In this document: one piece after another, positions 7,770 to 14,485 of the stretch
Layout of the letters: each line of letters opens with the position of its first letter
How positions within the stretch are numbered: the stretch's first letter is position 1
Origin: Candidatus Hodarchaeota archaeon
Lineage (GTDB): Archaea; Asgardarchaeota; Heimdallarchaeia; Hodarchaeales; Hodarchaeaceae
Direction of reading: 5' to 3'
Length of the DNA stretch: 16,728 nucleotides
Assembly: GCA_016840305.1 (NCBI GenBank)
Contig: JAEOSP010000755.1
Coordinates: 1-16,728 of the forward strand
Translations under genes and position numbers: made by a program
The notes under the pieces: generated by a model
Database searches by the model: none
What the model was told of the DNA's origin: nothing
The model's input: the letters and a program-made list of their open reading frames with translations, nothing else

Positions 7770-7789
7770 TAATGAAGTTCGGCTCATTA
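7770..7789 (+). repeat. Short inverted repeat after the serine hydrolase gene
   Basis: TAATGA (7770-7775) and TCATTA (7784-7789) form a 6-base stem with an 8-base loop immediately after the TGA stop, followed by a few A bases. It may mark a transcript end; the evidence is weak. Confidence 0.22.
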
Positions 7790-7864
7790 AAAGCTAAATT
7801 TATGTATTTAAGATAACTTAAGAAATATAATGAATTAAATACACAAAGTAAATTTTATTGCTAG

Positions 7865-8089
7865 ATGGTAGAAATGGAACCAATAGATTACGAATCTGAA
7901 TATGAAGAAATAGTGAAAGTATTACAAGAGCATAAAGGAAAGCTAGATTATGGAACTCTGAATGAAACATTAGCTGATAAGTTTGAAGGAATACGTTTAC
8001 GCCTTAAAACGATGAAAGAAAAAGGATTAGCTGATTTTGAAGGAATTGTACCTTCTTTCGATTCTATAATTCGATTAACTAAAGAATAG
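7865..8089 (+). CDS. Small winged-helix-like protein
   Basis: A 74-residue acidic protein with a compact helix-helix-wing pattern: EYEEIVKVLQEHKGKLDY, GTLNETLADKFEGIRLRLKTM, then KEKGLADFEGIVPSF and a final strand IIRLTK. This looks like a minimal winged helix of the kind common as small orphan proteins in archaea, though no named family comes to mind. The ATG at 7865 has no Shine-Dalgarno. A box ATATAAT at about 7827-7834 lies 31-38 bases upstream, compatible with a very short leader. A second ATG three codons in (7874) is an alternative. The TAG stop abuts an ATG at 8090, and the dehydrogenase follows on the same strand, so co-transcription is likely. It could regulate that gene or act as a protein-interaction domain. 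Confidence 0.65.
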   Translation: MVEMEPIDYESEYEEIVKVLQEHKGKLDYGTLNETLADKFEGIRLRLKTMKEKGLADFEGIVPSFDSIIRLTKE

Positions 8090-8148
8090 ATGAATGATAG
8101 TGTTCATTTCTACGTAAAAGTTGATAAAAAACTTGGTTTACTGTTCTT

Positions 8149-8152
8149 GGAG
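8149..8152 (+). promoter_or_regulatory. Ribosome binding site favouring the TTG start of the dehydrogenase
   Basis: GGAG lies 9 bases before the TTG at 8162. No such site precedes the upstream in-frame ATG at 8090. The TTG start gives MENQYALITGASSGIG, the usual short lead into the first strand of this enzyme family. Confidence 0.55.
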
Positions 8153-8161
8153 ACTGTTTCG

Positions 8162-8920
8162 TTGGAAAATCAATATGCGTTGATTACTGGAGCTTCAAGT
8201 GGTATAGGTAAAACTTTTACATTCAAATTAGCAGAAAAAAGAATGAATTTAATTTTAACTGCCAGAAGAGAAAAGAAACTTAACAGCTTAAGAGAAGAGC
8301 TTCTAGCTAAGCATAATATTGATATAAAAATAATAGTGGCTGATTTATCAACTCAAAAAGGAATAGATTCAGTAGCTGATGAAATAAAAATAACAAAAAA
8401 CTTATTCTATTTAATTAACAACGCTGGTTTTGCAAATGTAGGAAAATTTCAAAGTATTCCTTATTCTAAACATCGAAATCAATTATATGTACATATACTT
8501 GCTCCTACTCAACTTACTTATGCAGCACTACCTATAATGATGAAAAACAACGCAGGAGTAATCATAAACGTCGCTTCTGCGGGTGCATTCTTGAAGAATC
8601 ACTACTTATACGGCGTGACAAAATTATATTTGGTAGATTTTTCTAAAATGATAAAAAAATCTGTAGAAGATTATAATATCGTGGTTCAAGCATTATGTCC
8701 TGGATTCACCTATACAGAGTTTCATCAAACTGAAGAATATACTTCAATCAATAAGAATGTCTATTCTGAGATACCGAAGTTTGCATGGACATCATCAGAG
8801 TATGTTGTCCAAACTTCCTTAAAAGCCATTGAAAAGAAAAAAACAATTGTAATCCCAGGTTTGAGAAATAGGTTAGGCATTAAATTGGTGAATTTTGGGA
8901 TTAGAATACTAAGAAAATAA
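8162..8920 (+). CDS. Short-chain dehydrogenase/reductase (SDR), NADP(H)-type
   Basis: A classical SDR oxidoreductase of 252 residues counted from the TTG at 8162. All hallmarks are present. TGASSGIG binds the cofactor and starts 9 residues in. LTARRE, with two Arg after the second strand, suggests NADP(H). ADLST follows the third strand, and NNAG is present. The catalytic Ser lies in NVASAG, YGVTK supplies the Tyr-xxx-Lys pair, and CPGFTYTEF forms the substrate lid. It resembles the DltE/COG0300 branch of general short-chain reductases; the substrate (ketone, alcohol or acyl chain) cannot be told. The upstream ATG at 8090 would add 24 residues that do not fit the family and lacks a ribosome binding site, so I prefer the TTG. 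It lies just behind the small winged-helix gene and converges on the acidic protein gene. Confidence 0.9.
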   Translation: MENQYALITGASSGIGKTFTFKLAEKRMNLILTARREKKLNSLREELLAKHNIDIKIIVADLSTQKGIDSVADEIKITKNLFYLINNAGFANVGKFQSIPYSKHRNQLYVHILAPTQLTYAALPIMMKNNAGVIINVASAGAFLKNHYLYGVTKLYLVDFSKMIKKSVEDYNIVVQALCPGFTYTEFHQTEEYTSINKNVYSEIPKFAWTSSEYVVQTSLKAIEKKKTIVIPGLRNRLGIKLVNFGIRILRK

Positions 8921-8952
8921 AAAATGAATTTTAATTGCTATAATGTTCATTA

Positions 8953-8972
8953 AATAATTATTCTAAATTATT
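8953..8972. terminator. AT-rich inverted repeat between convergent genes
   Basis: AATAATT-ATTCTA-AATTATT has a perfect 7-base stem between the ends of the dehydrogenase gene and the acidic protein gene, overlapping the latter's stop codon. A bidirectional transcript end is possible, but an A/T-only stem is weak and common in such DNA. Confidence 0.25.
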
Positions 8973-10446
8973 CCTCTTCTAAATTCTCTTTAAGCTTGTA
9001 ATTATCATTTATTTTGTCTAAATCTTCAACTTTACCCAAGATTATATAGGGGCTGGGGATATTTGACAATAATCCTCCTTGAGCTTTTGACTCTGTGTCT
9101 TTTTCAGGAGGAACTTCTTTTAGATCTTTTGATGATGCGATTTCCTCAATTAGAGGTAAACCTTCAGTTTCCTTTACAGAGGAGATTCCTTCAGTTTTGC
9201 TCAAAATTATGTAGGGATCGGAAATATTTGATAATAACTTTGCCTTAGCTTCTGTCTCGGTGTCTTCTTCAGGAGGAACTTCCTCTAAATCTTTTGTACT
9301 GGAGATTTCATCAATTATGGATAAATCTTCAGTTTTCTTAACAGAGGACTCATCTCCTTCAGCTTTGCTAAAGATTATATAGGGACTGGGTATATTCGAT
9401 AAGAGTTGTTCCTTTATTTTTGGTTCTACATCCTTTTCAAGAGTGGTTTCTTCCAGCACTCCAGTTTCAACCTTAATTTCAGTGTCTTCCTCTGCAGAAA
9501 AAGCTTCAGGATCATCCCAGACGCTCATATCCTCTGTTTCATCCACTGGGGAGAAATCTTTGATTTCTTCGAGTGAGATTATCTGATCTGCGTCCTCTAT
9601 ATGAGCTATTTCTTCTGTTACCACAACCGATGAATCATCAATTTCCTCAATTTCTTTAATTTCTTCAATTTCCTTGGCTGTAACTAGATAATCTGTGTCA
9701 CCTAGGGTGGAAATTTCTTCAACCACCTCGGTTTCCATCATATTTTCAGTATCTTCCTCCATGGAGAGAACTTCAGTGTCATATTCTGTGCTTATTCCTT
9801 CTGTTTCATCAACTGGGAAAATATCCTCATCTGCTTCATCATAGACTTCACTTTTGATATCTTCAGTAGGGAGTATTTCTTCTATATCTTCGACTGGAAA
9901 CACGTCTATTTCTTTCATTGGAGAAATCTCCTCAATCTCATCAGTTGTACCCTGATCCTCATCGGCCTCAACTGTAGAAACTTCTTCTACTTCATTTATA
10001 AGGGATTTTAGTTCAGTTTCTTCAATAGGATAGATGTGTGTCACAATCTCAACATGAGGAACAATTTGAATCCCCCAAATTTTGTCTGGATTTTGTTTTA
10101 AGTAATCATTCAAAATGCGATGAGCATCTGTATACGCTAACTTCCCATCATTCCCAGGAATTTCCACTAATTCATTAGTTTTTTTCCAAACAATTGCGCA
10201 TTCATCTCCGAAATTGGAAGTAAAAGCCTCAAATAAAGGGATTTCATAGGATTGTTCAACCTTGAGAACTTCTTTTTGTCCACAAGCACAAAGAATGGAT
10301 ACTATGAATAAAAAACCCGAAAAAAGAGTTAATAGGATATTTGCAATGGAATAAATAGCTGTTCCTTCTGGAAACATGATTACAAGGAGTATAGGGAATG
10401 CTATCCCGCTTATACCTACATATGTTAGGGGTTTCTCGTTTGTCAA
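8968..10446 (-). CDS. Acidic membrane-anchored repeat protein
   Basis: A 492-residue protein of no known family. Two membrane segments lie at about residues 8-26 and 30-53, followed by CACG and a small globular region (about 60-140, containing FGDECAIVWKK and IWGIQIVPHVEIVTHIYP). From about 145 to the end it is an extremely acidic, probably disordered tail rich in Glu, Asp, Ser and Thr, with units such as VDETEGIS, VDETEDMS and EEIKEIEEI. The last third carries three copies of a 17-residue motif, LLSNIPSPYIIxxKxEx, at residues 348-364, 404-420 and 459-475, a period of 55-56. The start is TTG at 10446, supported by AGGAG at 10456-10460 (9-base gap from GGAG). Both the disordered tail and the hydrophobic motifs suggest a binding scaffold; the partner is unknown. 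It is transcribed alone, divergent from the MFS gene. Confidence 0.75.
   Translation of the reverse strand: MTNEKPLTYVGISGIAFPILLVIMFPEGTAIYSIANILLTLFSGFLFIVSILCACGQKEVLKVEQSYEIPLFEAFTSNFGDECAIVWKKTNELVEIPGNDGKLAYTDAHRILNDYLKQNPDKIWGIQIVPHVEIVTHIYPIEETELKSLINEVEEVSTVEADEDQGTTDEIEEISPMKEIDVFPVEDIEEILPTEDIKSEVYDEADEDIFPVDETEGISTEYDTEVLSMEEDTENMMETEVVEEISTLGDTDYLVTAKEIEEIKEIEEIDDSSVVVTEEIAHIEDADQIISLEEIKDFSPVDETEDMSVWDDPEAFSAEEDTEIKVETGVLEETTLEKDVEPKIKEQLLSNIPSPYIIFSKAEGDESSVKKTEDLSIIDEISSTKDLEEVPPEEDTETEAKAKLLSNISDPYIILSKTEGISSVKETEGLPLIEEIASSKDLKEVPPEKDTESKAQGGLLSNIPSPYIILGKVEDLDKINDNYKLKENLEEE
9041..9457 (-). repeat. Three tandem in-gene repeats, about 165-168 bp period
   Basis: Within the acidic protein gene, similar blocks begin (on the plus strand) near 9041, 9206 and 9374. 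They share ATTAT-TAGGG, then GATA-TT-GA-AA, and in two copies TTCAGGAGGAACTTC. They encode the motif LLSNIPSPYII and the acidic linker after it. Many differences between the copies show they are old duplications rather than a recent expansion. The third block is only partly alike at its far end. Confidence 0.7.
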
Positions 10447-10455
10447 TATTTTTTT

Positions 10456-10460
10456 CTCCT
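10456..10460 (-). promoter_or_regulatory. Ribosome binding site of the acidic protein gene
   Basis: On the minus strand AGGAG precedes the TTG start at 10446, with a 9-base gap counted from GGAG. No ATG is available nearby in frame, so this site decides the start. Confidence 0.6.
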
Positions 10461-10883
10461 ATTTCCAAATCCTCTAGTTAATTACTTTAATGTGTTTCTT
10501 GAATATTGTAATACTCGTAAGATGATACTGTTCTATATTCTAACCATTAAAAGGTTTGGATTTTCACAAAGGACTGGGTAGGGGTCAATGAAGAACTTCC
10601 ATTAAAAATGTAAGAAAAATCAATTTTTGAATTACATTCAGGTCAAGAATGGGATAAGTTTATTCTCCGAGATATCTACAAGATAGATTTTTGAGACAAT
10701 ACAGACTCTAAAATAGAACATAGATTGCGATAGAGACATTTTATGATCTCTTCAATTACTTTAAAATCTGTAAAGAGATTAAACACGAAATATTTGTAGG
10801 ATTTTAGACCAGAAATACTTTTACACACCTATAAATGACTGAGAAATATGCGTAAAAAACAGCCGTCACCTGAAAGCTTTCGT

Positions 10884-10902
10884 ATATTCTCGGAGAGAAT
10901 AT
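10884..10902 (+). promoter_or_regulatory. Palindromic operator candidate at the MFS promoter
   Basis: ATATTCTC-GGA-GAGAATAT is a perfect 8-base inverted repeat with a 3-base centre, 31 bases before the MFS start. Its left arm includes a TATA-like TATATT, and AATATTATAAG runs off its right arm, so a protein bound here would block the basal transcription machinery. Repressor control of an efflux-type transporter is the obvious reading. The repressor gene is not evident in the window. Confidence 0.5.
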
Positions 10903-10933
10903 TATAAGTGACATTAGAAAAAGCAGAGGAATC

Positions 10934-12196
10934 GTGAAACGCAAAAATAAGATCGAACCTAGAATAAGCTTAATTTCAGCATTCATATTACACGCTTCAG
11001 TAGAGATTCCTTACTTTATATTTCCAGTCATATTATTATTAGTTGGATCAGATCTATTTCAAGATTCAACAACGACAGGATGGCTAGGATTAGGAACAAT
11101 TGGAACAATAGGAACGCTATCAACAGCACTCCCGTCACCTTTTTTTGGTGTTTTAGCTGATAAATACCGTCGTGGGTTGATGATGACTGTTAGTTTAATA
11201 TTGGCCTCACTTGGAACAGTAATAATTGGCCTATGGGGTAATTACTTCCTAATTATGCTTTGTGGAGTAGCAATCTTGGGATTCGGAGTATCGTTGTATC
11301 ACCCACCTGGATTATCATGGGTTACCACAGCATACGAAGATCCAGATACTCATTCATTTAGCAGGAACTATAATCAAATATTAGCCCTTCATGGAATAGG
11401 AGGAGGATTAGGAGCTTCTCTAGGACCATTATCAGTATATTTCTTGCTAGGATCACTATCATGGCAAGAACTATACCTTTTCTGGAGTTTTCCATTAATC
11501 ATCATTACTATCGCGTTTTGGCTGCTTGTAGGCAGACATGAACCAGATAACAATAATGAGGTAGATAACCCAGAAAGTAATAGGGAAAATAATATTAGAA
11601 ATGAATTTTCTATGAAGAATTCGATTAAGGGGTCTCAACTTTTTCTACTAATAATATTTGCTTTTATGATCGCGATGTCGTTAAACAGGGGTATGATTAA
11701 TTTTATATTATCACCCTTTCTTTCAGAGGCGAAGGGGGTAGAACTAACAGATGCTGCATTGTTCATTGGAATTTCAACATTAATAGGCTCAACAGGACAG
11801 CTATTAGGAGGATATTTTGGAGATAAACAGGGAGAAGATAGGGTACTATTTTTTGATTCAATACTCATGGTAATAATACTGGTAATTATCTATACTGCTG
11901 AAATAATTCCTGTACTTTTCCTAGCTTACATATTGCTTGGCATAATCAATGCAATTTTTTGGCCAAGCACAAATAGTCTTGTAGCAAAACATTCTAAACA
12001 AAAAGGTCAAGCATTTGGTCTAGTAATGCTGATAGCCAACTTGGTCGGTGCATTAGGACCGCTTTTGGTAGGTATCTTACGTACTATCGATCCTACAAGT
12101 TATTCTCTCATCTTCGTATTTGCTTCTCTTTTTTCCATCCTAGCAGCCCTTTTTCTAGTTTATTTTAGAAGAATCAAGTCTACAAACAAAGTTTGA
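10934..12196 (+). CDS. Major facilitator superfamily (MFS) transporter
   Basis: A 420-residue transporter with about twelve membrane segments in two halves, separated by a polar loop (about residues 200-230, RHEPDNNNEVDNPESNREN). MFS motif A is visible after the second helix as GVLADKYRRG (72-81). LYHPPGLSW and LHGIGGGLGASLGPL in helices 4-5 resemble the fosmidomycin-resistance/YnfM-like drug exporters. The equivalent of motif A in the second half reads GGYFGDKQGEDR. The substrate cannot be told; export of a small molecule is more likely than uptake by resemblance. The start is GTG at 10934 with AGAGGA just 3-4 bases upstream, a short gap. No ATG occurs near. A palindrome at 10884-10902 suggests repressor control. 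It stands alone, converging on the surface-protein remnant and hydrolase. Confidence 0.88.
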   Translation: MKRKNKIEPRISLISAFILHASVEIPYFIFPVILLLVGSDLFQDSTTTGWLGLGTIGTIGTLSTALPSPFFGVLADKYRRGLMMTVSLILASLGTVIIGLWGNYFLIMLCGVAILGFGVSLYHPPGLSWVTTAYEDPDTHSFSRNYNQILALHGIGGGLGASLGPLSVYFLLGSLSWQELYLFWSFPLIIITIAFWLLVGRHEPDNNNEVDNPESNRENNIRNEFSMKNSIKGSQLFLLIIFAFMIAMSLNRGMINFILSPFLSEAKGVELTDAALFIGISTLIGSTGQLLGGYFGDKQGEDRVLFFDSILMVIILVIIYTAEIIPVLFLAYILLGIINAIFWPSTNSLVAKHSKQKGQAFGLVMLIANLVGALGPLLVGILRTIDPTSYSLIFVFASLFSILAALFLVYFRRIKSTNKV

Positions 12197-12237
12197 TTGT
12201 TTATTTTATAGTCTGAATGAATCCCGATCTACTAGAT

Positions 12238-12408
12238 TTATTTTCTTAATTTCTTTCGCTTCTTATATCTAAGAATTTAAAATGCTATGATTAAGGCAGA
12301 GAGAAGAAATTCTAGATTTGCAAAAGGAACAGGATCCGAGGGTGTAATATCATTATCGACTGTTACATTATCAAAAGCAGAATCACCAAACCAAGAGCTA
12401 AAAACAAA
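12238..12408 (-). pseudogene. Remnant of surface-protein C-terminus with broken membrane anchor (copy 2)
   Basis: Reading the minus strand from 12408 gives FVFSSWFGDSAFDNVTVDND, then a linker to PVPFANLEF, the anchor LLSALIIAF, an in-frame TAA (plus strand 12276-12278), and the continuation ILRYKKRKKLRK up to the final TAA at 12238-12240. The frame is closed by a TAA just upstream (12409-12411) and has no start. It aligns with copy 1 at 4784-4996 both in protein and DNA; the anchor and tail segments differ at only a few bases, so the stop replaces a GTT codon of copy 1. It is a decayed C-terminal fragment lying between the convergent MFS and hydrolase genes. No intact parent gene is in the window. 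Confidence 0.75.
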
Positions 12409-12429
12409 TTAAAATGGGCTGGTGAACAA

Positions 12430-12444
12430 TGAAATCTCATTTCA
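12430..12444. terminator. Hairpin just past the alpha/beta hydrolase stop
   Basis: TGAAAT-CTC-ATTTCA is a perfect 6-base stem with a 3-base loop, one base beyond the hydrolase stop codon on its downstream side. It may help end the hydrolase transcript; there is no clear T tract. Confidence 0.3.
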
Positions 12445-12445
12445 G

Positions 12446-13336
12446 TCATGCTTGTTTAATGTGACTTACGATTTCACTAATAATTTGAGGAGCAAGGTCT
12501 TCGGGGATATTATGACCCATTCCAGCAATACTTACAAATTTAGCTCCTGGGATCGAATTGGCAGTATCACGACCACCCTCAATAGGTACAAGGGGGTCTG
12601 CATCACCATGGATAACAAGGGAAGGGGTTTCAACCGATTTAAGTGCTTCTACACGACTCCCTGAACCAAGGATAGCAGCAAATTGCCGAACTGTTCCAAG
12701 GGGATAAAAAGATCTATCAAAAGATCGCCCAACACGTTCTCGGGTCGACTGTTCATCGAATGGAAGTATTCCTCCTTCAAGTATTTTCCACATTTCCACA
12801 CCTTGTTCAATCCTAGCTGCACGTTCTGACTCAGGAGGAGCCATTATCGCAGCTGTGGCCTCTGGTGTAGAAGGAGGTAAATCAGGATTTCCTGTAGTTG
12901 ACATAATTGATATTAAAGATCGGATTCTTTCTGGAAATTCAATTGCCATTGTCTGAGCGATCATTCCCCCCATGCTAACTCCACAAACATGAGCTTTCCC
13001 AATATTTAATGTATCCAATAATCCGATTGCATCTTTTGCCATATCAATTAATTTATAAGGGATTTCTACATGTTCCCCCTGCATTAAGGCGAATAAATCT
13101 GGAACTGGAGCATCGTCAATTTTCGTCGATAGTCCAACGTCACGATTATCAAAACGAATTACAAAGTAGCCTTGAGAGGCAATTGCTTCACAAAATTCCT
13201 CTTGCCATGTTATCATTTGTTCACTTAATCCCATGATCAGAAGGATTGGTGGATTGGTTCTTTCACCAAAGGTATCATAACAAATATCAATCTTATTAGC
13301 TCGAGCGAATTGTTCACCTGAATACGCGATTTTCAT
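12446..13336 (-). CDS. Alpha/beta hydrolase
   Basis: A 296-residue soluble alpha/beta-hydrolase-fold enzyme. The nucleophile elbow GVSMGG places Ser121, GDADPLVP gives the acid Asp247, and GMGHN gives His275, a complete triad. The oxyanion-hole strand LLIMGLSEQMITW (32-44) and FDNRDVGLST (62-71) match the esterase group that includes aclacinomycin methylesterase RdmC and many bacterial hydrolases; the substrate cannot be assigned. The length is normal. The ATG at 13336 has only GGAACT directly before it, so initiation is weakly marked. By eye the gene uses more G and C than the genes around it, and it lies between two decayed genes, which hints at acquisition from a bacterium. That is inference. 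It is transcribed alone. Confidence 0.9.
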   Translation of the reverse strand: MKIAYSGEQFARANKIDICYDTFGERTNPPILLIMGLSEQMITWQEEFCEAIASQGYFVIRFDNRDVGLSTKIDDAPVPDLFALMQGEHVEIPYKLIDMAKDAIGLLDTLNIGKAHVCGVSMGGMIAQTMAIEFPERIRSLISIMSTTGNPDLPPSTPEATAAIMAPPESERAARIEQGVEMWKILEGGILPFDEQSTRERVGRSFDRSFYPLGTVRQFAAILGSGSRVEALKSVETPSLVIHGDADPLVPIEGGRDTANSIPGAKFVSIAGMGHNIPEDLAPQIISEIVSHIKQA

Positions 13337-13501
13337 AGTTCCATCATCTCATTACATTAACGATTATAACAAAATGTCTTTTCTAATATATTTGTTTTTC
13401 TTCCTTATTGCAGAATGAAATATTTCTGATAAAACAACCACTAGATATAAAATCAGAAAACGCTCTTTTAAACCTAGAGTCGATTGATGAAATCCTGATG
13501 G

Positions 13502-13708
13502 TTAGGAAAGAATGAACAAAAAGATTACGAAGGGTACATTACAGAGAACAAATAGAGTCCAAGCAATAAAACTAATCCTCCTTATTTTTTCAGGATTAAC
13601 ATAACGATAAGAAAGAAAAGAAAAGAAATAAATACTACAATTCGCTAGGATAAGAAACAAACCAAGTAAAACGTCGTTAGGTGGAACAGAGACATTTATA
13701 TAAGAAAG
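13502..13708 (-). pseudogene. In-frame continuation of the zinc-ribbon gene beyond a TAA stop
   Basis: Directly after the TAA at 13711-13709 the same frame stays open for 68 more codons to a TAA at 13504-13502. It encodes YINVSVPPNDVLLGLFLILANC, then a loop SYRYVNPEKIRRIS, then WTLFVLCNVPFVIFLFILS, that is, two or three good membrane segments. With the first 60 codons it would make a zinc-ribbon membrane protein of about 129 residues. The downstream part has no ribosome binding site or start of its own. The simplest reading is a nonsense mutation in a young pseudogene; a sequencing error or stop readthrough are alternatives. Confidence 0.65.
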
Positions 13709-13891
13709 TTAGACAATTTGGAAGAATATGGGAATGAACCAAAAAATGGTTGATACTACAGATAAAATAACTAATAACTTCAAAGAACGGTAGCCCGCAC
13801 GAGCATTATAATATATAGTAACGAGTTGACCGCAATGAGGACAGTATCTTCGATCGTACACTTCCTTACCACAATTAGAACATAAGGGCAC
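13709..13891 (-). CDS. Zinc-ribbon membrane protein, truncated by in-frame stop
   Basis: As it stands this is 60 residues. An N-terminal zinc ribbon has Cys4-x2-Cys7 (CSNC) and Cys17-x2-Cys20 (CPHC), with the knuckle pattern CGKEVYDRRYCPHCGQ. A basic stretch ARAGYRSLK leads to a membrane segment (about 38-59, LLVILSVVSTIFWFIPIFF). The start is GTG at 13891 behind a strong GGAGG (13899-13903, 7-base gap). A TATA-like TTATATAG lies at 13932-13925 on the same strand, so both initiation signals look healthy. Small zinc-ribbon membrane proteins are common in archaea and mostly uncharacterised. The frame continues past the stop with more membrane segments, so the short form is probably a truncated product. 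It may or may not be functional. Confidence 0.6.
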   Translation of the reverse strand: MPLCSNCGKEVYDRRYCPHCGQLVTIYYNARAGYRSLKLLVILSVVSTIFWFIPIFFQIV

Positions 13892-13924
13892 AAAAATTCC
13901 TCCAATCAGGTTCCAAGAAAGATT

Positions 13925-13932
13925 CTATATAA
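13925..13932 (-). promoter_or_regulatory. Candidate TATA box of the zinc-ribbon gene
   Basis: TTATATAG on the minus strand lies about 38 bases before the GTG start. Transcription from about 13904 would place the GGAGG ribosome binding site at the very front of a 13-base leader. Confidence 0.4.
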
Positions 13933-14073
13933 GAGAAAAACCATTTGAAATGACAACAGTTCAAAAATAGTATTGCTAGTTATGGGAGGGATTGGGAAAA
14001 TATAATCCTGCTTACTAGAAAAAGTTATTTTTGACGCACTAAATTAATATTATAGAAAAACGCCTGATAATTT

Positions 14074-14448
14074 ATGAGTCCAAAAAGTAGGAAAAAGTAC
14101 TTAGTTCTAGGAATAGCAATTGTAGATGGATTATTAACAATATATTCATTATTTTTTTTATTCTATTACTACGTGGGGATCTTTTGTGTAAATCCTGGAC
14201 AATTCGGGGAACTGATATGGTGTACCGCTCCAGCAGGGACAATTTTTCCTCTTCCACGAGAATCAGGTAGGTTGATGGCAATCACTAGTAGTCAATCAAT
14301 CATTGATTACCTAATTTACGTTTTTATAGTCCAGACAAATCTTATGTACTTGTTACCATTGGTATTTGGTACTTCTACACTATATTTTGCTGGGAAACTT
14401 TTCCAGATTTTTCGATCTGAAAAGAATGATTATTTTGAAGCCAGCTAA
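14074..14448 (+). CDS. Small membrane protein of unknown function
   Basis: A 124-residue protein I do not recognise. After a basic N-terminus (SPKSRKKY) comes a long hydrophobic segment (about 9-35, LGIAIVDGLLTIYSLFFLF). A probable extracellular loop follows with two cysteines (FCVNPGQFGELIWCTAPAG) that could pair. Then come a hydrophobic stretch (about 74-86, IIDYLIYVFIVQT) and a third (about 88-107, MYLLPLVFGTSTLYFAGKLF), ending in a charged tail. The ATG has no Shine-Dalgarno. TATTATAG at 14048-14055 is about 23 bases upstream, as expected for a leaderless archaeal transcript. It diverges from the zinc-ribbon gene and converges on the HExxH gene, so it is transcribed alone. It is a real gene by codon pattern and hydropathy, but no function can be given. 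Confidence 0.55.
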   Translation: MSPKSRKKYLVLGIAIVDGLLTIYSLFFLFYYYVGIFCVNPGQFGELIWCTAPAGTIFPLPRESGRLMAITSSQSIIDYLIYVFIVQTNLMYLLPLVFGTSTLYFAGKLFQIFRSEKNDYFEAS

Positions 14449-14485
14449 GCAACCCGTAGAATGGAACTTACTCAAATTTTATTTC

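Larger units (their letters stand above)
10447..10933. other. Divergent intergenic region with promoter signals, no gene seen
   Basis: A 487-base spacer between two divergently read genes. I find no convincing coding frame. It holds the ribosome binding site of the acidic gene, a TATAAA-containing box (about 10830-10837), the palindrome at 10884-10902, and a weaker related site TATTCTCCGAGATA at 10661-10674. A 60-residue minus frame (10986-10804) overlaps the MFS start and has no support. Confidence 0.6.

Noticed and set aside
9637..9680. Short tandem repeat of TCAATTTC-like units as a microsatellite or CRISPR-like array
   Set aside because: It simply encodes the EEIKEIEEI stretch of the acidic protein and has no spacer structure.
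5167..10891. Shared ATATTCTC in the two promoter palindromes as one regulator's site
   Set aside because: The same octamer occurs inside several genes of this A/T-rich window, and the full palindromes differ, so the sharing is probably chance.
10804..10986. 60-residue hydrophobic minus frame overlapping the MFS start
   Set aside because: It starts inside the MFS coding sequence without a ribosome binding site. The hydrophobicity is partly the mirror of the MFS first helix, and the rest is A/T-rich spacer.
4784..12408. The inverted surface-protein remnants as terminal repeats of a transposon
   Set aside because: The similarity follows a protein reading frame with codon-level changes. There is no transposase and I see no target-site duplication.
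13709..13711. Pyrrolysine or selenocysteine recoding of the stop in the zinc-ribbon gene
   Set aside because: The codon is TAA; pyrrolysine uses TAG and selenocysteine TGA, so neither known recoding applies.
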